Counted from the first letter of the stretch, positions 1 to 9,418 are shown. The stretch is 60,552 nt of DNA from Actinoplanes oryzae (GCF_030757795.1 NZ_JAUQWH010000040.1:1-60552); one strand, 5' to 3'. Notes: a model not told the origin generated them from the sequence alone. Translations and numbers: made by a program.

Positions 1-133
1 CGCGCGACGGGTGCCCGGCCGGCATCGCGGCCATCGCGTTGAGCAGGTCGGAGGCGCTGTCCGCGGGCGCCTCGCCGATCCTCGTCGAGGAGTCGGTCGA
101 CGTGGTCGTGGCGGTCGACTGGGTGACAGTCAT
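1..133 (-). CDS. Partial CDS, probable SigB/SigF-type RNA polymerase sigma factor (N-terminus only)
   Basis: Only the first 44 codons are inside the window; the gene runs off the left edge. The ATG at 133 is preceded by a good ribosome binding site (AGGGAGG on the minus strand, about 7 bases away). The start is a Ser/Thr-rich tail followed by DLLNAMAAMPAGHPSR. A leucine-rich stretch followed by a P-x-GHPxR motif is typical of the start of region 1.2 in SigB/SigF/SigG-type stress sigma factors of actinobacteria. That assignment rests on a very short segment and is tentative; the existence of a gene start here is more certain than its identity. Confidence 0.5.
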   Translation of the reverse strand, partial: MTVTQSTATTTSTDSSTRIGEAPADSASDLLNAMAAMPAGHPSR

Positions 134-430
134 TCCGTGGTCCTCCCTGGCACCTGTCCGGAGAGCCGGTCCGGCGGCAGCCGGACCCGAGTCGGGCGGG
201 GTGTCAACTATCGGCTTCCCGGTCGACGGCGATCGATGGGACCACCGTCATCCGGGCACGCTTGGCCGTTCGGTTACGACGACCTTATCCGAGCGGTCGA
301 GCCATGACTAGCCGAAAGTATGAGTCACGTTATGTAGCGGTGCGAATACATCGCATTATCACGTGTTTTGCCCCGGTTTGACCGCGAGTGGTCCCCGCAC
401 GGACGGGTGACCTGTGGTGATCACCACGGC
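134..430. other. Intergenic region upstream of the partial sigma-factor gene
   Basis: About 300 bases without a convincing coding region. Short reading frames on the plus strand have no ribosome binding site and no recognisable product. The stretch around 310-365 is clearly AT-richer than its surroundings and probably holds the minus-strand promoter for the partial gene on the left. I could not fix -35 and -10 boxes with confidence. Confidence 0.5.
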
Positions 431-940
431 TCAGTCGTCCTTCTCCTTGTCCTCCTTCTTCTTCTCCTCGCGGTCCAGGGCGAGGTCCAGGGCCAGCACG
501 CTGCCGATGATGAGCAGCGGCTCCACGTTCGCCGTGACCTGGACGGCATAGGTGTCGCGGATCGACAGCCAGCGCTTCGACACCGCGGCCACCTCCTCGC
601 CGCCCAGCTCGATGACGTACTCGTGGTCGAGCAGGTCGCCCTTCATCGTCAGGTCGTCGGGCCCGGGGACGTCGATGGTGAACTTGTCCCGGAACGGCGT
701 GAGGAGCTTCTTGCGCACCTCGGCCGCCTTCTCGCCGCCGATCCGGATCTCGTAGGTCGGGCGCAGCGCCACCAGCTGCCGGTGGACGCTGGCGACCTCG
801 TTGCCGGCCGCGTCCTCGATGACGACCCGGTTGCGGACGCTGAAGACCTTGCCGTCCACCCGGTAGAGCTTGGTGCCGTTCTCGTCGAGCACGTCGAAGT
901 CGTCGCCGATGGAGAAGAACTTCTCACGGATCACAAACAT
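431..940 (-). CDS. LURP-one-related (tubby C-terminal-like fold) protein
   Basis: A 169-residue soluble protein beginning MFVIREKFFSIGDDFDVLDE. The opening, the repeated short beta-strand pattern (YRVDGKVFSVRNRVVIED, then YEIRIGGEKAAEV, then YVIELGGEEVAAV) and the size match the LURP-one-related/DUF567 family, which has the tubby C-terminal fold. Its bacterial members have no firmly established function; membrane or lipid association is suggested from the fold. The last 14 residues are almost entirely Asp, Glu and Lys, and there is no signal peptide or membrane segment. It lies in the same direction as the partial sigma-factor gene but about 300 bases away, so shared transcription is uncertain. 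Confidence 0.75.
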   Translation of the reverse strand: MFVIREKFFSIGDDFDVLDENGTKLYRVDGKVFSVRNRVVIEDAAGNEVASVHRQLVALRPTYEIRIGGEKAAEVRKKLLTPFRDKFTIDVPGPDDLTMKGDLLDHEYVIELGGEEVAAVSKRWLSIRDTYAVQVTANVEPLLIIGSVLALDLALDREEKKKEDKEKDD

Positions 941-997
941 GGCGCCCAGTGTGCCCCCGGCGGGCGAGCCGTAAGCGCCGCCCGCCGAAGAACCTGA

Positions 998-2182
998 TCA
1001 CGGCTTGAGGACCACCTTGATGCAGCCGTCCTCCTTGTTCTTGAACATGTCGTACGCCTGCGGCGCCTCCTCGAGCGGCACCCGGTGCGTGACCAGGTCG
1101 TCCACCCCGAGCGGGTCGCCGTCGCCGGTGAGCAGGGGCATGATGTCGTCCACCCAGTGCTTGACGTGCGCCTGGCCCATGCGCATGGTGATGCCCTTGT
1201 CGAAGAGGTCCATCATCGGCATCGGGTCGGCCTGGCCGCCGTACACGCCGATGATCGAGACCGTGCCGGCGCGCCGGACCGCGGCGAAGCACGTGCGCAG
1301 CGCGGCCATCCGGTCGATGCCGGCCTTGTCGATCGCCTTGCGCGCCACCGCGTCGGGCAGCAGCCCGGCCGCCCGCTGGGCGAACTCCTGGAACGGCGTG
1401 CCGTGCGCCTCCATGCCGACCGCCTCGACCACGCTGTCCGCGCCCCGGCCGTTCGTCAGGTCCAGCACCGCGCCGACCACGTCGTCGACCTCGTCGAAGT
1501 TGAGCGTCTCGACGCCGTGCCGCTGCGCCATGGCGAGGCGCTCGGGCACGTTGTCGACGGCGATGACCCGCTCCGCGCCGAGGTGCCGCGCGATGCGGGC
1601 CGTCATCTGCCCGATCGGGCCCAGGCCCGTCACGAAGACCGTGCCGCCCGGCTCGATGTCGGCCCACTTCGCGGCCTGCCACGAGGTGGTCAGCACGTCG
1701 GAGAGGAAGAGGAACCGCTCGTCCGGCAGGCCGTTCGGCACCCGGATCGGCCCGAAGTGCGCCTGCGGCACGCGCAGGTACTCCGCCTGGCCGCCGGGCA
1801 CCTGCCCGTACAGCTTGGTGTAGCCGAAGAGCGAGGCGCCCTTCTGCTGATCCTTGTTCTGCGTGGTCTCGCACTGGGCGTAGTAGCCCTTGCGGCAGTA
1901 GAAGCAGTGCCCGCAGGAGATGTTGAAGGGGATGACCACCCGGTCGCCCGGGCGGATGTGGGTGACCTCGGGCCCGACCTCCTCGACGATGCCCATCGGC
2001 TCGTGGCCGAGCACGTCGCCCTTGTCCAGGTACGCGCCGAGCACGTCGTAGAGGTGCAGGTCGGAACCGCAGATCGCGGTCGACGTGATCTTGATGATCG
2101 CGTCCGTCGGCTCCTCGATCTTGGGGTCCGGGACGTCCTCCACGGACACCTTCGAGGTGCCCTGCCAGGTCAGTGCGCGCAT
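998..2182 (-). CDS. Zinc-dependent alcohol dehydrogenase (formaldehyde dehydrogenase-like MDR)
   Basis: A 394-residue medium-chain dehydrogenase. Catalytic zinc ligands are visible as C38 in the CGSDLH motif and H60-E61 in GHEPMG; the structural-zinc lobe carries C89, C92, C95 and C103. The Rossmann NAD(P) loop is GLGPIG at about 185-190. The overall layout (GHEPMGIVEEVG, long C-terminal half, about 390 residues) matches the glutathione-independent formaldehyde dehydrogenase-like branch, so it probably oxidises an alcohol or aldehyde with NAD; the substrate cannot be told. Start: ATG preceded by GGAGGAAACC. It is divergent from the SDR gene across a 101-base gap, and no partner enzyme lies beside it. 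Could equally be a general threonine- or sorbitol-dehydrogenase-like enzyme. Confidence 0.85.
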   Translation of the reverse strand: MRALTWQGTSKVSVEDVPDPKIEEPTDAIIKITSTAICGSDLHLYDVLGAYLDKGDVLGHEPMGIVEEVGPEVTHIRPGDRVVIPFNISCGHCFYCRKGYYAQCETTQNKDQQKGASLFGYTKLYGQVPGGQAEYLRVPQAHFGPIRVPNGLPDERFLFLSDVLTTSWQAAKWADIEPGGTVFVTGLGPIGQMTARIARHLGAERVIAVDNVPERLAMAQRHGVETLNFDEVDDVVGAVLDLTNGRGADSVVEAVGMEAHGTPFQEFAQRAAGLLPDAVARKAIDKAGIDRMAALRTCFAAVRRAGTVSIIGVYGGQADPMPMMDLFDKGITMRMGQAHVKHWVDDIMPLLTGDGDPLGVDDLVTHRVPLEEAPQAYDMFKNKEDGCIKVVLKP

Positions 2183-2283
2183 GGTTTCCTCCGGTCGTCG
2201 TCAGTCGATCTGGTGCCCGGCGCGCGACCACATATGCCTTGCCGAGCGTGATTAGCGGGCAGCCTTCGGGGCACCCCGGGGGC

Positions 2284-3090
2284 ATGACAACGACACCCAC
2301 CGGACGCGAGCTCGCCGTGGTCACCGGTGCCTCCAGCGGCATCGGCTACGAGCTGGCCCGTCAGTTCGTTGAGAACGGATACGACCTGCTCATCGCGGCC
2401 GAGGACGACGGCATCGACCAGGCCGCGGTGGACCTGCGGCGCGACGGCCAGAACCAGGTGACCGCGGTCCGGACGGACCTGGCCACCTTCGACGGCGTGG
2501 AGCACCTGTACGCCGAGATCAAGGCGACCGGCCGGCCCGTCGCCGCGATCGCCATCAACGCCGGCCGGGGCATCGGCGGCGACTTCGCCCGCGACACCAA
2601 CCTCGAGGACGAGCTGAACGTCATCGACGTCAACGTCACCTCGACCGTGCACCTCGCCAAGCGGGTGCTGCCCGACCTCATCGAGCAGGGCGGCGGCAAG
2701 GTGCTCTTCACCTCGTCGATCGCCTCGATGATGCCCGGCACCTACCAGGCGGTCTACAACGCGTCGAAGTCGTTCGTGCAGTCCTTCGCCGAGGGCGTAC
2801 GCGCCGAGCTCAAGGACACCGGCGTCACGGTGACCGCGCTGATGCCCGGGCCCACGGACACCAACTTCTTCCACCGCGCGGACATGGACGACACCAACGT
2901 CGGCGCGGGCAAGAAGGACGACCCGGCGGTCGTGGCGAAGCAGGGCTTCGAGGCGCTGATGAAGGGCGAGGAGAAGGTCGTCGCCGGCTCGGTGAAGACC
3001 AAGGTCCAGGGCGCGGCCTCCAAGGTCATGCCGGACGCTCTCAAGGCCAAGATGCACGAGAAGATGGCCGAGCCCGGCTCCGCCAAATGA
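2284..3090 (+). CDS. Short-chain dehydrogenase/reductase (SDR)
   Basis: A 268-residue classical SDR. The cofactor loop TGASSGIG is at residues 14-21, the NAG motif at 92-94, and the catalytic Ser and Tyr/Lys appear as TSS near 144 and Y158-NAS-K162. The reading frame stays open further upstream, but the ATG at 2284 gives a normal SDR N-terminus and the upstream 37 residues look non-coding. The C-terminal 60 residues are unusually rich in lysine, with repeated short amphipathic stretches. The gene converges on the XRE-family gene with stop codons one base apart. The substrate is unknown; oxidation or reduction of a small carbonyl or alcohol compound is all the family implies. Confidence 0.85.
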   Translation: MTTTPTGRELAVVTGASSGIGYELARQFVENGYDLLIAAEDDGIDQAAVDLRRDGQNQVTAVRTDLATFDGVEHLYAEIKATGRPVAAIAINAGRGIGGDFARDTNLEDELNVIDVNVTSTVHLAKRVLPDLIEQGGGKVLFTSSIASMMPGTYQAVYNASKSFVQSFAEGVRAELKDTGVTVTALMPGPTDTNFFHRADMDDTNVGAGKKDDPAVVAKQGFEALMKGEEKVVAGSVKTKVQGAASKVMPDALKAKMHEKMAEPGSAK

Positions 3091-3091
3091 G

Positions 3092-3928
3092 TCAGATCCG
3101 CTGGTCCCCGATGACCGAGAGCAGCTGCAGCTTCTCGTAGCTCTCGGTCCCGGGGGCGGCGGTGAAGACCAGCAGCACCTGCGCCGAGCCCGGGTCGATC
3201 ATCGTCTGGCAGTTGACGTGGAGGATGCCGAGCTCCGGGTGGGCGATCCGCTTGGCGTCGAGGTGCGCCTCGCTGACCTCGTGACGGGCCCATTCCGTAC
3301 GGAAATCGGCGCTGGCGGCCAGCAGGGACTCCACGATCTCGGCCGCCCGGGAGGTCTTGCCGTCGCGGGCGTAGGCGATCCGCAGCTGCGCCGTGAAGGT
3401 GCGCCCGTGCAGGCCGTGATCCTCCTCGGGATAGATGACCCGGGACGTCGGATCCGTGTACCAGCGGTGCACCATCGCCCTGTCGAGGCCGGTCCAGCGC
3501 AGGTCGTCGCCGAGCAGCCCGACCGCGGGCCGGGTCTGCAGCAGCGTCTCGCCGAGCCCGCTCAGCACCTGCGCCGGGGTGTCGGCCAGCCGGTCCAGGA
3601 TGCGCATGAGGCCGGGCCCGACGTGCTCGGTGTGCACCGTGCGGCGCGGCGTCGCGTGCCCGGCGAGCCGGAACAAGTGGTCCCGCTCGTCGAGGGAGAG
3701 CCGCAGGCCCCGGGAGATCGCGGCCAGCATCTGCTCGGACGGCAGCGGGCCGCGCTGCTGCTCGATGCGGCCGTAGTAGTCGGCCGACATGCCGCTGAGT
3801 GCGGCGACCTCCTCACGCCGCAGGCCCCCGGTGCGCCGGCGTGGGCCGCGCGGCAGGCCGACGTCTTCCGGCTGCAGCACTTCCCTTCGCGTACGCAGGA
3901 AGTCGGCGAGCTGGGCGCGATCGGTCAT
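3092..3928 (-). CDS. XRE-family transcriptional regulator with MmyB-like ligand-binding domain
   Basis: A 278-residue regulator. An N-terminal helix-turn-helix covers about residues 5-70 (RTGGLRREEVAALSGMSADY is the characteristic HTH of this family). It is followed by a PAS-like MmyB ligand-binding domain containing the usual YTDPTSRVIYPE and HPELGILHVNCQ segments. The frame is open 52 codons further upstream, but the ATG at 3928 (MTDRAQLADFLRTRRE) gives the standard family start. Members commonly control a neighbouring dehydrogenase or SDR gene, and the convergent SDR next door is the obvious candidate target, but that is inference. Confidence 0.85.
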   Translation of the reverse strand: MTDRAQLADFLRTRREVLQPEDVGLPRGPRRRTGGLRREEVAALSGMSADYYGRIEQQRGPLPSEQMLAAISRGLRLSLDERDHLFRLAGHATPRRTVHTEHVGPGLMRILDRLADTPAQVLSGLGETLLQTRPAVGLLGDDLRWTGLDRAMVHRWYTDPTSRVIYPEEDHGLHGRTFTAQLRIAYARDGKTSRAAEIVESLLAASADFRTEWARHEVSEAHLDAKRIAHPELGILHVNCQTMIDPGSAQVLLVFTAAPGTESYEKLQLLSVIGDQRI

Positions 3929-4003
3929 GGCTCCAGGGTGACTCGCGGGACCGCCCCGCAGGAAGTGTTCACATATCCGGGGACAGGTGGTCCCTGGACA
4001 TGG

Positions 4004-4040
4004 CGGAGCGCCGGCCATGGGGACGCTGGCCGGCGCTCCG
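4004..4040. repeat. Perfect 14-bp inverted repeat (stem-loop)
   Basis: CGGAGCGCCGGCCA at 4004-4017 and its exact reverse complement at 4027-4040 are separated by 9 bases. It would form a very stable hairpin. It lies upstream of both divergent genes and not behind either, so a simple terminator role is not obvious; it may be a protein-binding site or part of a 5-prime untranslated RNA. Confidence 0.6.
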
Positions 4041-4105
4041 TGGGAACGGACCGGGGGACGGTGCAGCCAGTCTCTTCGATGCATCTGTTAACAAGCAAGT
4101 AATCC

Positions 4106-4119
4106 TGGTTCCGGAACCA
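4106..4119. promoter_or_regulatory. Palindromic operator candidate TGGTTCCGGAACCA
   Basis: A perfect 14-bp palindrome with core GGTTCCGGAACC. The same 12-bp core recurs upstream of the beta-helix gene (30571-30582), where it abuts a -35 box. Palindromes of this size are typical of LacI- and ROK-type regulators of sugar genes. It lies about 110 bp upstream of the ROK-operon -35 box, so it may act at a distance or serve another start site. Confidence 0.45.
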
Positions 4120-4232
4120 AGTCGCGGGAAAGTTGGCAGTCGTGCGCGCCGGCGACCCGTTCGCCCGGCGGCGCCGCACCGCCCGAGCATGCTTCTCCCA
4201 CCTGTGAGGTAGAGAATAATTCTGCCGGACCG

Positions 4233-4262
4233 TTGACGGAAAAATTCGGCCGGTTCTACCTT
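4233..4262 (+). promoter_or_regulatory. Promoter of the ROK/sulfatase operon (leaderless)
   Basis: TTGACG at 4233-4238, an 18-base spacer, and TACCTT at 4257-4262. The GTG start codon follows 6 bases after the -10 box, so the transcript should begin at or next to the start codon. Two AATTCnGCCGG direct repeats bracket the -35 box and are a candidate autoregulatory site for the ROK protein. Confidence 0.55.
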
Positions 4263-4268
4263 CGTCAC

Positions 4269-5408
4269 GTGCCCGTAACCGAAGGCGTCCATGCGCTGGT
4301 CAGGCGCGCTCACGAGGAGCGTGTCCTGTCCCTGCTGCGCGAGCGCGGCGCGCTGAGCCGGGCCCAGATCGCCACGCACGTCGGACTGTCCCGCACCACG
4401 CTGTCGGAGATCACCGGCGAGCTGCTCGCCCGGGGCGCGATAGTCAAGGTCAACACCGATGCCGGGGTACGCACCGGCAGCGGCCGCCCCGCCGAGCTGC
4501 TCGCCCTCGACCCGCACTCCGGCCAGTTCCTCGGCGTCGACCTCGGGCACAACCGGGTCCGGGTCGCCGTGGCCGACGCCGCGCACGAGATCATCGCCCA
4601 GGGCCACAGCTCGTACGCCGCCGAGACGCCCTGGTCCGACCGCCTGGCCGCCGCCTTCGCCCTGATCGACCGGGTGAGCCGGGAGTCCGGCGTCACGTTC
4701 CGCGCGCTGCAGGGCGTCGGGGTGGGCGTCGCCGGTCCCCGGCCCGCCACCGAGGTGCGCGAGGAGGTGCTCGCCTCCTTCGGCGCCCGCTTCTCCGCCC
4801 CGGTGACCGTGGACAACAACACCCGCTTCGCGGCGCTCGCCGAGGCGATGACCGAGGGCGACGAGGCCCGCGACCTGCTCTACGTCCGGCTCTCCGACGG
4901 CATCGGCGGCGGCCTGGTGGTCGGCGGGCGGCTGGTGGCCGGCCGGCACGGCGGCGCCGGCGAGTTCGGCCACCTCCTCACCGACAGCGCCGGCGACGTC
5001 TGCCGCTGCGGCCGGCGCGGCTGCCTGGAGACGGTCGCCTCGGTCCCGGCGGTGCTGCGCGCGGCCCGGCTCGCCGCGATCGAGGACCTGGCCGTGGCCC
5101 TGGACGCGGGCGAGCCCGTCGCCGCCGCGGCGATCGAGCGCGCGGCCGAGGCGGTGAGCCGGGCCCTGGCCGGGGCGGCGCTGCTGCTGGACCCCGAGGA
5201 GATCGTCATCGGCGGCCGGCTCGTCGCCGCGGCGCCGGGCATCGTCACCCGTACCCGTGAGCTGATCGAGGCTGACCTGGCCGCCGGACCGCGCATCCGG
5301 GCGGCCCGGCTGGGCGACGATGACGGTGCCCGCGGCGCGATCGCCGCCCTCTACCGGCAGTCCCCGCTGCTCGCGGGCTACCCCGACCCCGCAGGGAGCA
5401 AGGCATGA
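4269..5408 (+). CDS. ROK-family transcriptional regulator
   Basis: A 379-residue NagC/XylR-type repressor. A winged helix-turn-helix ([21 protein letters not shown]) occupies about residues 20-65. It is followed by a ROK sugar-kinase-like domain with the zinc motif [10 protein letters not shown] (C245, C247, C252), preceded by GGAGEFGHL. The frame could begin at a TTG at 4233, but that TTG is the first triplet of a -35 box; the GTG at 4269 fits a leaderless transcript. The gene overlaps the permease gene by ATGA, so it heads the operon. ROK regulators normally sense sugars or sugar phosphates, which suggests that the transported organosulfate is carbohydrate-linked. The kinase-like domain appears used for sensing. 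Confidence 0.88.
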   Translation: MPVTEGVHALVRRAHEERVLSLLRERGALSRAQIATHVGLSRTTLSEITGELLARGAIVKVNTDAGVRTGSGRPAELLALDPHSGQFLGVDLGHNRVRVAVADAAHEIIAQGHSSYAAETPWSDRLAAAFALIDRVSRESGVTFRALQGVGVGVAGPRPATEVREEVLASFGARFSAPVTVDNNTRFAALAEAMTEGDEARDLLYVRLSDGIGGGLVVGGRLVAGRHGGAGEFGHLLTDSAGDVCRCGRRGCLETVASVPAVLRAARLAAIEDLAVALDAGEPVAAAAIERAAEAVSRALAGAALLLDPEEIVIGGRLVAAAPGIVTRTRELIEADLAAGPRIRAARLGDDDGARGAIAALYRQSPLLAGYPDPAGSKA

Positions 5409-6214
5409 CACTGGTCGAGAACCCCGCTCCGGCGCGGACGCAGGACCCGCCCCGGGCCCGGCGAGGGGGCCGCGGCGGCCGCATGCTGCTGCTCAACGCC
5501 GTCTCCGTGGTGCTGGGCATCGGCGTCTGGTGGGCGCTGTCGCTGGCCGGCTTCGACATCCCGGCGCCGCCCGAGGTGCTGAAGCGCTACGGCGAGCTGA
5601 TCGCCGACGGGACGCTCATCACCGACATCGGCGCGAGCCTGCGCCGCGTACTCGTCGGGTTCGTCCTGGGGGTCGCCCTGGCGATCCCGGTCGGCTTCGG
5701 CATGGGCTGGTACGGCTGGGTGCGCGGCCTGGTCGAGCCGTGGGTGCAGTTCTTCCGCACGATCCCGCCGCTCGCGATCATCCCGCTGGCCGTGGTCCTG
5801 ATGGGCATCGAGGAGACCCCGAAGATCTTCGTCATCTTCCTGGCCTCCTTCCTGGCCTGCGTGATCTCGACCTTCCAGGGCGTGGTCAACGTCGACCGGA
5901 CCCTCATCAACGCCGCCCGCGTGCTCGGCGCGAACGACCGGGTCATCTTCGCCCGGGTCGTCGTGCCCGCCTCCACGCCCTTCATCCTCGTCGGCATGCG
6001 GGTGGGCCTGGGCTCCTCGTGGGCCACCCTGGTCGCCGCCGAGCTGATCGCCGCCCAGGAGGGCCTCGGCTACCGGATGCAGAGCGCCCAGCTCTACTAC
6101 GACCTCCCGACCATCTTCGTCGGGCTGATCACCATCGGCATCCTCGGCCTGCTGATGGACCGGATCCTCCTGTTCGCCGAGGCGAAGCTCACCGGATGGC
6201 AGGAACGCCGATGA
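5405..6214 (+). CDS. ABC transporter permease, nitrate/sulfonate/taurine (SsuC/TauC) type
   Basis: A 269-residue membrane protein of the BPD_transp_1 family with about six hydrophobic segments and a charged, Arg/Pro-rich N-terminal tail. The permease/ATPase coupling loop (EAA motif) is visible as [18 protein letters not shown] around residues 170-187. Length and the sequence around [17 protein letters not shown] match SsuC/TauC permeases of aliphatic sulfonate or taurine importers. It overlaps the regulator and the ATPase gene by ATGA on each side. The substrate is inferred from the neighbouring sulfatases to be a small sulfate ester, not a sulfonate; no monooxygenase for sulfonates is present. 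Confidence 0.88.
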   Translation: MTLVENPAPARTQDPPRARRGGRGGRMLLLNAVSVVLGIGVWWALSLAGFDIPAPPEVLKRYGELIADGTLITDIGASLRRVLVGFVLGVALAIPVGFGMGWYGWVRGLVEPWVQFFRTIPPLAIIPLAVVLMGIEETPKIFVIFLASFLACVISTFQGVVNVDRTLINAARVLGANDRVIFARVVVPASTPFILVGMRVGLGSSWATLVAAELIAAQEGLGYRMQSAQLYYDLPTIFVGLITIGILGLLMDRILLFAEAKLTGWQERR

Positions 6215-6972
6215 TCACCATCGACCGGGTCCACAAGACCTTCCCGCTCCAGGGCGAGACGTTCACCGCCCTCGGCGACGTGTCGCTGGAGCTGGCGGAC
6301 AACGAGTTCGTCACCGTCGTCGGCCCGTCCGGCTGCGGCAAGACCACGCTCATGAACATCCTCGCCGGCCTCGAGGAGCCGACCAGCGGCCGGGCCCTGC
6401 TCGACGGCAAGGCCATCAAGGGTCCCGGCCCGGAGCGCGGCGTCATCTTCCAGCAGTACGCGCTCTTCCCCTGGCTGACCGTCCGCAAGAACGTGGAGTT
6501 CGGCCTCAGGACCAAGGGCGTGGGGCGCGACGAGCGGCGCCGCATCGCCGACCACTTCATCGACCTCGTGGGGCTGACGCAGTTCGCCGACGCCCTGCCC
6601 AAGACGCTCTCCGGCGGCATGAAGCAGCGCGTCGCCATCGCCCGCGCGTACGCCGTGAACCCCTCGATCCTGCTCATGGACGAGCCGTTCGGCGCGGTCG
6701 ACGCCCTCACCCGCGTCCGGCTGCAGGACCAGCTCCTCGCCACGTGGAGCCAGGAGAAGCGCACGGTCGTCTTCATCACCCACGACGTCGACGAGGCCGT
6801 CTTCCTGGCCAACCGGGTCGTCGTGATGGCGGCCCGCCCCGGCCGCATCGTCGAGATCATCGACGTCGATCTGCCCTACCCCCGCAACGACGAGCTGCGG
6901 CTCAGCCCCGCCTTCACGGCCCTGCGCAACCGCGTGTGGAATGCCGTCTACCACCAGGAGACCCCCGCATGA
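6211..6972 (+). CDS. ABC transporter ATP-binding protein, SsuB/TauB type
   Basis: A 253-residue ATPase with Walker [10 protein letters not shown] at 38-46, Q-loop FQQYALFPW, signature LSGGMKQR, Walker [13 protein letters not shown] and the H-loop ITHDVDEA. The [12 protein letters not shown] and [16 protein letters not shown] segments are typical of the nitrate/sulfonate/taurine family. The start chosen is the ATG at 6211, which overlaps the permease stop and has AGGA 6 bases upstream; the open frame extends nearly 900 bases upstream only because of high GC. Energises the importer together with the preceding permease and following lipoprotein. Confidence 0.9.
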   Translation: MITIDRVHKTFPLQGETFTALGDVSLELADNEFVTVVGPSGCGKTTLMNILAGLEEPTSGRALLDGKAIKGPGPERGVIFQQYALFPWLTVRKNVEFGLRTKGVGRDERRRIADHFIDLVGLTQFADALPKTLSGGMKQRVAIARAYAVNPSILLMDEPFGAVDALTRVRLQDQLLATWSQEKRTVVFITHDVDEAVFLANRVVVMAARPGRIVEIIDVDLPYPRNDELRLSPAFTALRNRVWNAVYHQETPA

Positions 6973-7955
6973 AGCGACGTTCTTTGATTTTCGGTGCCGC
7001 GGCCGCGCTGACGCTGGCGGCCTGCGGCAACGACGACTCCGCTGCCTCCGGCGGCGGAGGCACGACGAAGGTCAACTTCGGCTACATCGGCGACTACAAC
7101 GGCACGAGCCTGCTCGCCGTGGCGAACGACCAGAAGCTGTGGGAGAAGCACGGCCTCGAGGTCAGCACCAAGGTGTTCACCAACGGCCCGCTGCAGGTCA
7201 CCGCGCTCAACGCGGGCGACCTCGACTTCGGCTACATCGGCCCGGGCGCGGTGTGGCTGCCCGCCTCCGGCAAGGCGAAGATCGTGTCGCTCAACTCGCT
7301 GGGCAACGCCGACCGGGTGATCGCGCAGGCCGGCATCACCGACCTGGCACAGCTCAAGGGCAAGAAGGTCGGCGTCCCCGAGGGCACCTCCGGCGACATG
7401 ATCCTCACGCTGGCGCTGCAGAAGGCCGGGCTCACCAACGACGACATCCAGCGCGTGCCGATGGAGGCCGCGACCATCGTCACGGCCTTCGGCTCGGGCC
7501 AGATCGACGCCGCCGGCATCTGGTACCCGCTGCTCAACACCATCAAGGCCAAGAAGCCCGACCTGGTCGAGCTGGCCAAGGACGCCGACTTCGCGGACAC
7601 CGTGTCGTTCCCGACCGCGTTCGTCTCGTCCAACGACGCCGCCAAGGACACCGACAAGACCACCAAGGTGCTCAAGGTGCTGCGCGAGGCGATGGACTAC
7701 CGCAAGGCCAACAGCGACGCCACGGTCAAGCTGGTCGCGGCGATGCTCAAGCAGGACGAGGCCGCGGTCGAGGCGGACGCCGCCAACAGCGAGATGCTCG
7801 ACTCGAAGACGCTCGACGGCTACACGTCCGACGGCACGATCGACAAGTGGCTCAAGGGGATGGGCGATTACTTTGTCGGTGCCAAGAAGCTGACCGAGAA
7901 CCCCGATCCGAAGTCCTACTACTTGGGTGACCTCTTTACCAAGGCTGCCGCATGA
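6969..7955 (+). CDS. ABC transporter substrate-binding lipoprotein, SsuA/TauA type
   Basis: A 328-residue exported lipoprotein. The N-terminus [19 protein letters not shown] is a lipoprotein signal with the lipidated cysteine at residue 19, followed by a Ser/Gly linker. The mature part has the NMT1/SsuA layout: FGYIGDYNGTSLLAV, a DLDFGYIGPGAVW segment, and GKKVGVPEGTSGD. It captures the substrate outside the membrane for the permease. It overlaps the ATPase gene by ATGA and the sulfatase gene by ATGA. What it binds is unknown; the operon suggests an organosulfate. Confidence 0.88.
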   Translation: MKRRSLIFGAAAALTLAACGNDDSAASGGGGTTKVNFGYIGDYNGTSLLAVANDQKLWEKHGLEVSTKVFTNGPLQVTALNAGDLDFGYIGPGAVWLPASGKAKIVSLNSLGNADRVIAQAGITDLAQLKGKKVGVPEGTSGDMILTLALQKAGLTNDDIQRVPMEAATIVTAFGSGQIDAAGIWYPLLNTIKAKKPDLVELAKDADFADTVSFPTAFVSSNDAAKDTDKTTKVLKVLREAMDYRKANSDATVKLVAAMLKQDEAAVEADAANSEMLDSKTLDGYTSDGTIDKWLKGMGDYFVGAKKLTENPDPKSYYLGDLFTKAAA

Positions 7956-9418
7956 ATGTGCTGTTCCTCATGACCGACCAGCATCGGGCGGACACCCTGG
8001 GGGCGTACGGGAATCCGCTCGCCCGCACCCCGCACCTGGACGAGCTGGCGGCCACCGGCACCCGCTTCGACCGCTGGTACACGCCGACCGCGATCTGCAC
8101 TCCCTCGCGGGCGAGCCTGCTCACCGGGCAGGCACCCTTCCGGCACAAGGTCCTGGCCAACCACGAGCGGAACGTCGGCTACCAGGAGGACCTGCCGGAC
8201 GGGACGTTCACCTTCCCCGAGGCGCTGCGGGAGCGGGGCTGGAACACCGGGCTCGTCGGCAAGTGGCACGCCGGCACTCGTAAGTCCCACGCGGACTACG
8301 GGTTCGACGGGCCGGAGCTGCCGGGATGGCACAACCCGGTGGACGCCCCGGACTATCTGGCCTATCTGAAGGACAATGACCTCCCGCCGTACGAGATCAG
8401 TGACCGCATCCGCGGCACGCTGCCGAACGGCGGGCCGGGCAACCTGCTCGCTGCCCGGCTGCACCAGCCGGTCGAGGCGACCTTCGAGTACTACCTGGCC
8501 ACCCGGACCATCGAGCTGATGCGGAAGTACGCCGCCGAGGGCAAGCCGTTCTACCTGTCCACGCACTTCTTCGGCCCGCACCTGCCCTACATCGTGCCGG
8601 ACGAGTACTTCGACATGGTCGATCCGTCGACCGTGCCGCTGCCCAAGTCGATCGCCGAGACGTTCGAGGGCAAGCCGCCCGTGCAGCGCAACTACAGCGC
8701 GCACTGGACCTTCGACACCATGCCGATCGAGACGACGCGCAAGCTCATCGCGGTCTACTGGGGCTACGTGACGCTGATCGACGAGCAGATCGGCCGGATC
8801 CTCGCCGCCCTCGACGAGCTCGGCCTGCGCGAGGAGACGTCGGTCTTCTTCACGTGCGACCACGGCGAGTTCACCGGCTCCCACCGGCTGCACGACAAGG
8901 GCCCGGCCATGTACGAGGACATCTACCGTACGCCCGGCATCGTCCGCATCCCCGGCGCGCAGCCGCAGGTGCGCCGCGAGTTCGTGAGCCTGCTCGACTG
9001 CACGGCCACGATCCTCGACCTCGCGGGGCTCCCCACCGAGCAGGCCGTCGACTCGCGCAGCCTCGTGCCGCTGGTCCGGGGCGAGCACCCGGAGTGGCAG
9101 CAGGACATCGTCGGCGAGTTCCACGGGCACCACTTCCCGTACCCGCAGCGCATGCTCCGCGAGGACCGCTACAAGCTCGTGGTCAACCCCGACTCGACCA
9201 ACGAGCTGTACGACCTGGAGAACGACCCGGACGAGCTGATCAACATCTACCGGCACCCCGAGATGGCTTCCGTTCGGGGGCGGATGCTCAAGCGCTTGTA
9301 CGGGCTGCTGGTCGAGCGGGACGACCGGTTCTACCACTGGATGACCTCGATGTACGAGATCGGCGAGGTCGACCACGATCCCACGCAGAGCGGCCTCGAC
9401 GAGGCGTCCTACAAGTGA
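7952..9418 (+). CDS. Type I (formylglycine) sulfatase, cytoplasmic
   Basis: A 488-residue alkaline-phosphatase-superfamily sulfatase. The active-site motif CTPSR starts at C49, which must be converted to formylglycine; metal-binding residues are seen in [10 protein letters not shown] near the start and [10 protein letters not shown] in the middle. There is no signal peptide, so it should act inside the cell on a substrate brought in by the upstream importer. The C-terminus has the usual [22 protein letters not shown] segment of N-sulphoglucosamine/choline-sulfatase-like enzymes. It overlaps the genes before and after. Hydrolyses a sulfate ester to alcohol plus sulfate; the exact substrate cannot be read from the sequence. 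Confidence 0.9.
   Translation: MNVLFLMTDQHRADTLGAYGNPLARTPHLDELAATGTRFDRWYTPTAICTPSRASLLTGQAPFRHKVLANHERNVGYQEDLPDGTFTFPEALRERGWNTGLVGKWHAGTRKSHADYGFDGPELPGWHNPVDAPDYLAYLKDNDLPPYEISDRIRGTLPNGGPGNLLAARLHQPVEATFEYYLATRTIELMRKYAAEGKPFYLSTHFFGPHLPYIVPDEYFDMVDPSTVPLPKSIAETFEGKPPVQRNYSAHWTFDTMPIETTRKLIAVYWGYVTLIDEQIGRILAALDELGLREETSVFFTCDHGEFTGSHRLHDKGPAMYEDIYRTPGIVRIPGAQPQVRREFVSLLDCTATILDLAGLPTEQAVDSRSLVPLVRGEHPEWQQDIVGEFHGHHFPYPQRMLREDRYKLVVNPDSTNELYDLENDPDELINIYRHPEMASVRGRMLKRLYGLLVERDDRFYHWMTSMYEIGEVDHDPTQSGLDEASYK

Larger units (their letters stand above)
3929..4268. promoter_or_regulatory. Intergenic regulatory region between the XRE gene and the ROK operon
   Basis: About 340 bases without a supported gene. 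It contains a perfect 14-bp inverted repeat at 4004-4017/4027-4040, a perfect 14-bp palindrome at 4106-4119, an AT-richer block around 4085-4105, two direct copies of AATTCnGCCGG at 4218-4228 and 4243-4253 (25 bp apart), and a promoter ending at the ROK start codon. Short reading frames on either strand lack ribosome binding sites. Confidence 0.6.

Noticed and set aside
5320..6210. Long N-terminal extension of the SsuB-type ATPase frame
   Set aside because: The extension lies in another frame of the permease gene and reads as Arg/Pro/Gly-rich noise; the ATG at 6211 with ATGA overlap and AGGA site is the real start.
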